DNA of 12,064 nucleotides, taken from NCBI GenBank assembly GCA_026388915.1, contig JAPLIW010000204.1, positions 1 to 12,064 of the forward strand, in the 5' to 3' direction. The notes under the pieces are model-generated. The model searched no databases. It worked only from the letters and a program-made list of their open reading frames with translations, and was not told the origin of the DNA. Origin of the DNA: Deltaproteobacteria bacterium. Lineage in GTDB: Bacteria; Desulfobacterota; SM23-61. Position 1 is the stretch's first letter; each line of letters begins with the position of its first letter. Made by a program: the position numbers and the translations under genes. This document shows, piece by piece, positions 6,737 through 12,064 of the stretch.

Positions 6737-6755
6737 ATTTCAAAGCGTTGGGCCG

Positions 6756-6793
6756 AAAAAAAGGCGCCCCGTCGATCATAGAAACCGGGCGCC
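6756..6793 (-). terminator. Strong intrinsic terminator, minus strand
   Basis: Read on the minus strand, a 7-bp perfect stem (GGCGCCC at 6787-6793 read in reverse, pairing with 6763-6769) encloses a 17-base loop and runs directly into seven U residues (6762-6756). In the plus direction there is no U-tract. It therefore ends a minus-strand transcript coming from the 6794-7018 side, where no standard gene is present. Confidence 0.85.
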
Positions 6794-6813
6794 GAAAGAA
6801 CCAGGGGGCGAAA

Positions 6814-6876
6814 TCAATAACTCTGGGTCAGTTTTTTGATCATTTCCCCTTCGTATCCCAGGCCCTTGAAGTCCAT
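6814..6876 (-). CDS. Possible 20-residue small ORF before the minus-strand terminator
   Basis: An ATG-started frame of 20 codons encodes a peptide beginning MDFKGLGYEG and ending KKLTQSY, with its stop 20 bases before the terminator stem. The composition is protein-like. The frame stays open upstream for 25 more codons to a TAA, but without a standard start codon, so it could also be the tail of a decayed gene. No good Shine-Dalgarno is present, only a GGGG. The alternative is a non-coding RNA of roughly 150-200 nt ending at the terminator. I do not recognise the peptide. Confidence 0.25.
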   Translation of the reverse strand: MDFKGLGYEGEMIKKLTQSY

Positions 6877-6931
6877 GACCCCGGAGGGACCGTGGCAGGC
6901 CCCCTCTGCGGGAAATGCAGGCCCCCATGAA

Positions 6932-6961
6932 TTGACATTTTCCCATTTCTTTGTTTATAAA
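6932..6961 (+). promoter_or_regulatory. Strong sigma-70 promoter for the CoA-ligase gene
   Basis: Perfect TTGACA (6932-6937), an 18-base spacer and TATAAA (6956-6961). Transcription would start near 6968, leaving a leader of about 50 bases before the GTG start at 7019. Confidence 0.8.
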
Positions 6962-7007
6962 GGAGGGGAGACTGGGAAAGGCAGGAACAGCCTTTTCATG
7001 AATCCAT

Positions 7008-7016
7008 GAGGAGGTC
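7008..7016 (+). promoter_or_regulatory. Ribosome binding site fixing a GTG start
   Basis: GAGGAGGTC lies just before GTG at 7019, with 4 bases between GGAGG and the start. Two upstream ATGs do not work: the one at 6998 is in frame but meets TGA after three codons, and the one at 7006 is out of frame. Confidence 0.85.
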
Positions 7017-7018
7017 GA

Positions 7019-8419
7019 GTGCAATCATCCATCTTGAATCTTTTTTTTGAACCCCGCTCCGTGGCCCTCATCGGGGCGACAAGCAATCCCGGCTTCGGCC
7101 ACGGAATTCCGCTGTTTTGGCAAAAAAACGGCTGGCTGGACAGGGCATACCTGGTGAACCCCAAGGGGGGAGAGATTCAAGGGAAAAAAGTCATCCCCTC
7201 CATATCCGGGCTTCCCGAAGGGATTGATCTGGCCGTGGTGATCGTTCCCTCCCCGGCGGTTCGGGAGGTTTTGATCGACCTGGGGAAAAAGGGGATCCGG
7301 GCGGTCATCATCGAGAGTGCCGGGTTTGCCGAGACCGGCCCCGAAGGAAAGGAAAGGCAGGAGGAGTTGGCAGAGCTGGCCAAGGGGATGGGAATCCGCC
7401 TCATCGGGCCCAACTGCGTGGGAGTGGTGAACACGGGAAATCGCTTTGCCACCATCGAAATCATGGACCCCTCCATGGAACCGGGATCCGTGGCCATCAT
7501 GGCCCAGAGCGGAGTCTTCGGGAACATCCTCCTCGACCACCTCCCAACCGCAGGCTTGAAAATCAGCAAGGTGGCCACTCTGGGGAACAAGATCGACCTT
7601 GATGAAGCCGATTTCCTGGATTATTTTGCCGCCGATCCCGGGACCCGGGTGATTTTGATTTACATGGAGGGGACGAACGACGGACCACGCTTCCTGCAGG
7701 CTCTGCGCCGCACCTGCCGGATAAAGCCGGTCGTCATCCTGAAAAGCGGCCGAACTCCCTACGGAAGGGAAGCAACCCTCTCCCACACGGCCAGCCTCTC
7801 CGGCGAAGACCGGGTGTTCGACGCCGCTTTCCGTCAGGCCGGCGCCATCCGGGCGATGAATCTCCAAGAGATGGTTGAGATCGCCCGGGTCCTTATCGCC
7901 CAGCCCCCGATGCGGGGAAGAAATATCGGGATCCTGACGACTTCCGGTTCCCTCGGGGCCATGACCGCCGACATCGTTTACCAGGAAGGAATGCGGCTGC
8001 CCCCCTGGCAGCCGGATACCATTGAAAAAATAAAAGCCCGGGCCCCCGGCTGGATGAATGTCAAAAACCCGCTGGACATCGGGCCCAGCGGCATCTTCCG
8101 CCCCGCCTGCGAGGCCGTTTTTGCCGACCCCAACCCGGACGGATTCATCCTGATCCCGGTCATCCCCTACGCGGCCATCGAGATCTACATGCGGCTGGGG
8201 GTTAAAGCCCGGGATATGCTGGGTGACTGGCCCGCTTACCGGGAAACCATCAAGGACAAGCCTGTGGTGGCTATCCATCTCGGCTACCGGGAATGGATCG
8301 AGCAGATCAAGAATCTGTGCGGCGAGGCCGTGGCCACTGTCTCTTCTCCGGAAGCCGCGGTCCGGGCTCTTTCCGCGTTGTATCAATTCAACCTTCATTC
8401 GGAAAAAACTCAACCTTGA
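7019..8419 (+). CDS. Acyl-CoA synthetase (ADP/NDP-forming), alpha-type subunit
   Basis: A 466-residue cytoplasmic protein of the ADP-forming acetyl/acyl-CoA synthetase family, which interconverts acyl-CoA plus ADP and phosphate with acid, CoA and ATP. Domain order by sequence: a CoA-binding Rossmann domain (about 6-135, VALIGATSNPGFG near the start), a succinyl-CoA-ligase-like domain (about 150-290, with AQSGVFG and GPNCVG nearby), and a third flavodoxin-like ligase domain (about 300-455). H256 in SHTASLSGED is the expected phosphorylated histidine. The length matches stand-alone alpha subunits; the ATP-grasp beta part is neither fused nor encoded next door, because a repeat element follows. 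Translation starts at GTG behind a near-perfect ribosome binding site. The beta partner presumably lies elsewhere, or the protein has a different role. Acyl substrate is unknown. Confidence 0.93.
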   Translation: MQSSILNLFFEPRSVALIGATSNPGFGHGIPLFWQKNGWLDRAYLVNPKGGEIQGKKVIPSISGLPEGIDLAVVIVPSPAVREVLIDLGKKGIRAVIIESAGFAETGPEGKERQEELAELAKGMGIRLIGPNCVGVVNTGNRFATIEIMDPSMEPGSVAIMAQSGVFGNILLDHLPTAGLKISKVATLGNKIDLDEADFLDYFAADPGTRVILIYMEGTNDGPRFLQALRRTCRIKPVVILKSGRTPYGREATLSHTASLSGEDRVFDAAFRQAGAIRAMNLQEMVEIARVLIAQPPMRGRNIGILTTSGSLGAMTADIVYQEGMRLPPWQPDTIEKIKARAPGWMNVKNPLDIGPSGIFRPACEAVFADPNPDGFILIPVIPYAAIEIYMRLGVKARDMLGDWPAYRETIKDKPVVAIHLGYREWIEQIKNLCGEAVATVSSPEAAVRALSALYQFNLHSEKTQP

Positions 8420-8422
8420 TGA

Positions 8423-8618
8423 CTTCGTAAAAAATCTAAATTCCATAGAACGCGTCATTCCGGCGAACCCCGGATCAAGTCCGGGGCAGGCGCCGGAATC
8501 CAGGGTTTCCCGTGAAAACGGGAATCCAGATTTTCTTTGCTGGTTCCCCGCTTCCGCGGGGACAACGTCTGGACCCCGGCTTTCGCCGGGGTGACGATCC
8601 AACTGACTTTTTACGAGA
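8423..8618. repeat. Composite REP/MITE-like element, copy 2 (with extra modules)
   Basis: About 196 bp with inverted ends CTTCGTAAAAAATC (8423-8436) and GACTTTTTACGAGA (8605-8618). The left nested palindrome (8454-8502) and right unit (ACCCCGGC 8573-8580, GCCGGGGT 8585-8592) match copy 1 at 3159-3304. Two further palindromes are inserted between them: TTCCCGT/ACGGGAA (8507-8524) and TCCCCGC/GCGGGGA (8545-8562). It begins 4 bases after the CoA-ligase stop codon and may also act as its transcript end. Confidence 0.8.
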
Positions 8619-9089
8619 TCAAAAACCTTCATTTCCAATCATAATCGAACCCCCCAAAAACTTTCAAGATTCCCGGAAAGGAACCGGGCTCTCTGCCCTC
8701 TCCCCCCAAAAAATCCTTAAGATTTCACCCTGACCTGCCGAAAGGGTTCCTGTAATTTCGAGGATATTCTTCTGTTCGAATTCGGGGCCTCCCGCACCGG
8801 AAATCTGGAACCCCAAAGAGATTGAGCCGAAAGAAATTCATGGTTGGCATAGGGCTTTGCCCTTTCGTCCGGAAATGATTGACAGGCGAAATTCCATCGC
8901 ACATCCGATATTCCATTTTCGGGGTCGAGACAAGGGGAGTTCCCCCCTGCCCTTCTACCTGGCGGATTATGTGTGGCGTCCGCCCCCCGGGGGGCTCAAA
9001 TCGAAAGAACGAATGGAGAATTTTTGCTTCTTCATTTTCAATCAAGAACAACAAATCCGCAAAAACAAAAGCAAGGAGGAAAGAAGATC
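8619..9089. other. Gene-free region upstream of the small-lipoprotein operon
   Basis: No convincing gene was found in about 470 bases. It contains short palindromes: AGGGC/GCCCT around ttt (8851-8863), a perfect 14-base palindrome of C then G (8982-8995) and a GGGG/CCCC hairpin near 8935-8947. A TTGACA at 8879-8884 lacks a matching -10 box. Overlapping short open frames exist on both strands but carry no recognisable domain and compete with each other. The promoter for the downstream operon should lie here. Confidence 0.5.
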
Positions 9090-9221
9090 ATGAAACAGAA
9101 ATTTTTTGCTCTTTTGGCCGTGGCCATCATGCTCCTGACCCTGGCCGTCGGGTGCGGCGGAAGCAGCGGAAGCAGCAGCAGCGGGACTACTTCCGGCAAT
9201 GTCAGCGGAAGCGCCGAATAA
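9090..9221 (+). CDS. 43-residue Ser/Gly-rich small lipoprotein
   Basis: A very small predicted lipoprotein. The 21-residue signal peptide (MKQKFF, then a hydrophobic core) ends in lipobox AVGC with C22. The mature part is only 22 residues, almost all Gly, Ser and Thr, ending in SAE. The ATG at 9090 is preceded by AAGGAGG at 9073-9079, about 10 bases upstream; longer frames upstream would bury the signal peptide. It lies 42 bases ahead of the secreted 572-residue protein and surely shares its transcript. Nothing in the mature part suggests catalysis; it might be a membrane-tethered adaptor or leader-like lipoprotein. I do not recognise the family. Confidence 0.75.
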   Translation: MKQKFFALLAVAIMLLTLAVGCGGSSGSSSSGTTSGNVSGSAE

Positions 9222-9263
9222 GTAAAAAATATCAACAATCTGAAAAATAAGGAGGTTTTAGGA

Positions 9264-10982
9264 ATGAAAAAGTTTTGGGTATTGGCTTTATGCGCAGTGC
9301 TTTGCTGGGGAATGACGGCGGTACCTTCTCACGCCGCCGCCCTGACCTCCGGCACGGTTTACACCATCACCATCCAGAAGATGAACAGCAACGGCACGGT
9401 GTCGGACTTCAGCACGACGGAGGCCACTGCCGACGCCAACGGCAAGCTGATCTTCTCTCTTACCAGCATGCCCACCAACGCGGATTGCAACTTCATCGTC
9501 TTTATCGTAAAGGATGCCAATCAGGTGGTGCAACGGAAAGGGTTCGTCCCCGCACCCCCAGCGGGGTATACCAACCAGCTGGGCATCAACAACCTCTCCA
9601 CCGCCCAGACCAATGCGATCCTGTCCGCCGCAGAAAAGATCGGGACGGATGATCCCATTCCGTTCGCTTATCTCATAACCCTCCTCCGGTCGGACGGAGC
9701 GACGGAAAATGATGCCCTCACCTTTGCCGACATGGGGAAGGTGGCCATCGTGGGCACTGGCGGGTTTGAGGACACCTTGACCACCTCCGGAGTGACCGCC
9801 GCCCAGCTCGCCAATTTCAAATCTTACCTGATCTATAACCCGACCGCCGGCAAGAAGACCCTCCGCGATCTGACCGCCAGCTTCAAGGCGGCCGTGGACA
9901 GCGGCGACGCCACCACCGCCAAGCAGGAGTTGCAGAAGGCCGGCGGGTTCATGGCCGATGTCTTCATGGATGCGGCCTCTTCCGCCGGGATCGATTACAC
10001 CCTGATCCTGGTGGCCCATGATGCGGCCGGGGTGGTGTGCGAAGCTCACAACGAAATCGTCAGCCAGCTTTCCACCAACGTGCAGTCTTCCATGAACCAG
10101 TCTATGAGCGCTTTCTTCCAGCGCATCGCGGCCATCAAAGTCAAGGGAGAATACACGAAGGCCCTGAATACCCTGGAGGCATCGGGCACCCAGGTGGATA
10201 CCTTCAACAACGCGGTAAACGCCATGATGGACGCCATGGCGGCCATCGATTCGGATTATGCCGACCTCTTCAACGATCCGGCGGGTTATTGCACGGCGCA
10301 CGGGAAAGACTTCGCCACCGTCCAGCAGGAAGTGGACGCCCGGTATCAAGCGGCCTTTGCCGCTTTCCAGACCGCCATTGCCGCTTCGAACGCCGACATT
10401 ACCGCCATGAAAACCAACGTGGCCACGGCTTTCGCAATCGACCCGGCCTGGCTCCCCGGCGATTTCGGTAAATACGTTGATTTTACCGGCACCCAGAAGA
10501 ACTGGCCTATTCCCCAGGTGGTCATGGTTAACTGGATGGCCGCGAAGGTTATCACTACGGGCGGGTCCTTAACCTATACCCGCGACACCCTGACAATACC
10601 CACCCAGATGCAGCAATGGATGGGAAGTTGCTCCGATCCTACTCAGTTTTTTAAGACAGCATGCGAAGCGACTCCGGGCGCAACCTGGACCGCCGGACGC
10701 CGCGATTACATCAACCCCCCCATGGCGACTCCCAGTGCTTCCTTCAATGCCTATCTCGGGCTGATGGAGGATATTCAGATTATCGAAAACGCCCGGTATG
10801 CCATCTACTCGGGAGGCGGTAACCCCACCCATGAACAAGAGAAGGCCAACAAGCTGACCTTCCAGGAGAGAATGGGGGATGCCGCGGACCGGATCGGCGG
10901 AACCACCAACGGCACAACGGCGATTACCGACGCGCAGAAAGACGCCATCATCAAGCTGCTGATGCAGCCCAGCATGGACTAA
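9264..10982 (+). CDS. Secreted protein of unknown function (572 residues)
   Basis: I do not recognise this protein. A type-I signal peptide (MKKFWVLALCAVLCWGMTA...) is followed by likely cleavage after A24 or A26 near PSHAAA. Residues about 27-105 look beta-rich, with 'SGTVYTITIQKM' and 'ADANGKLIFSLTS' suggesting an Ig/transthyretin-like surface domain. The rest, about 110-420, is Ala/Asp/Thr-rich and mainly helical. The mature part has five cysteines (75, 259, 343, 456, 467); C456 and C467 flank a short loop that could be disulfide-bonded. No transmembrane segment, heme motif, catalytic motif or C-terminal sorting signal was seen. AAGGAGG 8 bases upstream fixes the ATG. It follows the small lipoprotein and precedes the TonB-like gene, so it may be its periplasmic or exported partner. 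Confidence 0.9.
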   Translation: MKKFWVLALCAVLCWGMTAVPSHAAALTSGTVYTITIQKMNSNGTVSDFSTTEATADANGKLIFSLTSMPTNADCNFIVFIVKDANQVVQRKGFVPAPPAGYTNQLGINNLSTAQTNAILSAAEKIGTDDPIPFAYLITLLRSDGATENDALTFADMGKVAIVGTGGFEDTLTTSGVTAAQLANFKSYLIYNPTAGKKTLRDLTASFKAAVDSGDATTAKQELQKAGGFMADVFMDAASSAGIDYTLILVAHDAAGVVCEAHNEIVSQLSTNVQSSMNQSMSAFFQRIAAIKVKGEYTKALNTLEASGTQVDTFNNAVNAMMDAMAAIDSDYADLFNDPAGYCTAHGKDFATVQQEVDARYQAAFAAFQTAIAASNADITAMKTNVATAFAIDPAWLPGDFGKYVDFTGTQKNWPIPQVVMVNWMAAKVITTGGSLTYTRDTLTIPTQMQQWMGSCSDPTQFFKTACEATPGATWTAGRRDYINPPMATPSASFNAYLGLMEDIQIIENARYAIYSGGGNPTHEQEKANKLTFQERMGDAADRIGGTTNGTTAITDAQKDAIIKLLMQPSMD

Positions 10983-10990
10983 ACGGCGTT

Positions 10991-11017
10991 GAGGGGCGGG
11001 GGTATTCCCCGCCCCTC
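10991..11017 (+). terminator. 11-bp perfect hairpin between the secreted and TonB-like genes
   Basis: Arms GAGGGGCGGGG (10991-11001) and CCCCGCCCCTC (11007-11017) surround a 5-base loop, starting 8 bases after the TAA of the upstream gene. The sequence after it (catttcc) lacks a real U-tract. It may be a weak terminator, an attenuator, or a processing/stabilising structure for the upstream message. Confidence 0.55.
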
Positions 11018-11039
11018 CATTTCCATAAGCGGCGGTTCC

Positions 11040-11969
11040 GTGGATTATTTTGAATTCTCTTCAGCTACTCCCGAGGGATCGGATCCAGAAGAAGGCATCT
11101 CCTCCTTCTCCATAGGAAAGGTCCCTTTTTCTTTTTCCGTTGATCCTGCCCCTGAAATTCTTGAGAGCCCGTGGGCGGCGCGGCAGAGATATGCGGGCCC
11201 CCTGCTCTATTCCCTTTTCATTCATTCAATCATCCTGCTCCTCCTTCTCGCGGTCCTCTATCAGCCCGATCGAAGACCGGTCAAGGAAGTCAGCCATTGG
11301 GTCATAAACCTTGTGTCCGCGGCTAAGGAAGCGCCCCAGGGGCCCAAGACGCTGTTGCCGGAAGAATCCCATATCCTGGCCGGCCCCGTTCAGCCAGCCC
11401 CTGAGCCCCCGGCTCCGGTTTCTGCCGGTGAAAAAACCTCTCCGGACGGGAGCGTCCCCTCCTTTCAGGAGTTTCCCCTGACTGCAGAAGTTGGGCCCGA
11501 AAGTCCGACCGAGGAATCGTTGCCGGCTCCCCCCCTCTCCGAGACGAAGAACGCCGAAGGAGCTATCCTGGCCATGCAGGAAAATGCTGGCAACCAGCTC
11601 CTGATGGGGCAATATCTCTTTCGCATGAGAATGGGCGATCGGATGGTCGGTATGAAATTGAAATATTTTCAACAAACCGCCAGCACCCATTTGAATGGAT
11701 GCATCCAGAGCGCCATTCCCGAGGACCTTCGGAAAACTCTCCAGGGGAAATCGACGGTGGTCAGGATCCTCTATCAGGAGGATGGGACTCTTAAGGAAAT
11801 CCTTTTCGATTCCGGTTCCGATGACCCCTTCATCCAGCTCTTGAAAGACGGAATCCAGTGGGATGCCCTGAACGCTCCCCGCAAGTTCGGTCTACCATTC
11901 CGGGAGATAAAAGTCCGCATCGGCCTCGACGCGGAGGGAAAGCCCTCTTCCCGCATCACTCTCCTTTAA
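11040..11969 (+). CDS. TonB-like energy transducer protein
   Basis: A 309-residue protein with TonB architecture. A cytoplasmic N-terminal stretch of about 50 residues precedes one transmembrane helix (about 52-74). That helix contains SLFIH, so S58 and H62 form the SxxxH motif of TonB membrane anchors. A Pro/Glu/Ala-rich periplasmic linker follows (about 100-175). The C-terminal domain (about 198-309, with 'TVVRILYQEDGTLKEILFDSGS') fits a TonB/TolA-type fold. Such proteins pass ExbB-ExbD energy to outer-membrane receptors; none of those are in the window. The start is uncertain: GTG at 11040 is my choice, while TTG at 10989 would add 17 residues but sits at the base of the hairpin. Neither has a good ribosome binding site. 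It is in the same frame as the upstream gene. Confidence 0.8.
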   Translation: MDYFEFSSATPEGSDPEEGISSFSIGKVPFSFSVDPAPEILESPWAARQRYAGPLLYSLFIHSIILLLLLAVLYQPDRRPVKEVSHWVINLVSAAKEAPQGPKTLLPEESHILAGPVQPAPEPPAPVSAGEKTSPDGSVPSFQEFPLTAEVGPESPTEESLPAPPLSETKNAEGAILAMQENAGNQLLMGQYLFRMRMGDRMVGMKLKYFQQTASTHLNGCIQSAIPEDLRKTLQGKSTVVRILYQEDGTLKEILFDSGSDDPFIQLLKDGIQWDALNAPRKFGLPFREIKVRIGLDAEGKPSSRITLL

Positions 11970-12020
11970 CCGTTCCCCTTCCCTGCTAAAAAAATTCTTG
12001 TTCCGGTGACCATCCGCCGA

Positions 12021-12060
12021 TTGAAACCGCGCCCGAATTCCTATATTCTGGAGACGGATG
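12021..12060 (+). promoter_or_regulatory. Candidate promoter and start of a next gene at the window edge
   Basis: TTGAAA (12021-12026), a 15-base spacer and TATATT (12042-12047) resemble a sigma-70 promoter with a short spacer. Right after it, GGAG (12050-12053) is followed by ATG at 12058. If both were used the message would have almost no room for a leader, so either the promoter or the start codon may be chance. Confidence 0.25.
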
Positions 12061-12064
12061 CAGA

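Noticed and set aside
7025..8638. 537-codon minus-strand open frame opposite the CoA-ligase gene
   Set aside because: No domain is recognisable, and it runs through the REP element into the antisense of a well-supported enzyme gene.
8843..8861. Sigma-54 promoter-like TTGGCAT ... TTTGC
   Set aside because: The distance between the GG and GC elements is one base too long for the strict sigma-54 spacing.
8830..8880. Minus-strand GGGCAAAGCCC resembling a piece of a cyclic-di-GMP riboswitch
   Set aside because: Only isolated words match; the order of conserved blocks and helices of that riboswitch is absent.
8725..9054. Minus-strand open frame of 109 codons upstream of the small lipoprotein
   Set aside because: Composition is Arg/Pro/Phe-rich with no domain, and other frames are also open over the same stretch. 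I cannot support it as a gene.
9288..10349. 353-codon minus-strand open frame opposite the secreted protein
   Set aside because: Gly/His/Arg-rich shadow with no ribosome binding site or domain; the plus-strand gene has signal peptide and ribosome binding site.
1..12064. CRISPR array, tRNA or rRNA genes, transposase, phage genes
   Set aside because: None was seen: the repeats are palindromic units without regular spacers, and no mobile-element protein is encoded.

Overview
The window looks like a stretch of chromosome from a GC-rich Gram-negative bacterium, most likely one of the former Deltaproteobacteria (Desulfobacterota). Four kinds of evidence point there: several outer-membrane-type lipoproteins; a DVU0298-family HEAT-like protein, a family I associate with that group; an ADP-forming acyl-CoA synthetase-type subunit; and many palindromic REP-like units of the 'gtcattccggcg...' type between genes. 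This placement is inference; no rRNA or other marker gene is present.

Layout. 1-294 holds a REP pair and a leader. 295-1802 carries two plus-strand genes, a fumarylacetoacetate hydrolase (FAH)-family enzyme and the DVU0298-family protein. A minus-strand SH3-domain lipoprotein (1842-3041) converges on them. 3042-3545 is a non-coding region with a composite REP/MITE-like element, a candidate promoter and a hairpin-rich leader. It feeds a patatin-like phospholipase lipoprotein (3546-4442). After a short-repeat/inverted-repeat region comes a radical SAM protein (4609-5481). That gene abuts, with no spacer, a minus-strand lipoprotein with what look like two CsgG/LpoB-like domains (5482-6621). 6622-7018 contains a strong minus-strand intrinsic terminator with no annotated gene in front of it and a strong plus-strand promoter for a CoA-ligase alpha-type protein (7019-8419). 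A second, larger copy of the REP/MITE-like element follows, then about 470 bases with no convincing gene.

The last part (9090-11969) is a same-strand cluster: a 43-residue lipoprotein, a 572-residue secreted protein I do not recognise, and a TonB-like transducer with the SxxxH transmembrane motif. The secreted and TonB-like genes are separated by an 11-bp perfect hairpin. This cluster is the best candidate for an undescribed envelope system, but its function cannot be read from sequence alone.

Envelope biology dominates: four predicted lipoproteins (1842-3041, 3546-4442, 5482-6621, 9090-9221), one secreted protein and one TonB-like protein. The FAH-family enzyme, radical SAM protein and acyl-CoA synthetase subunit are separate metabolic genes with no visible operonic partner. 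No tRNA, rRNA, CRISPR array, transposase or phage gene was seen.
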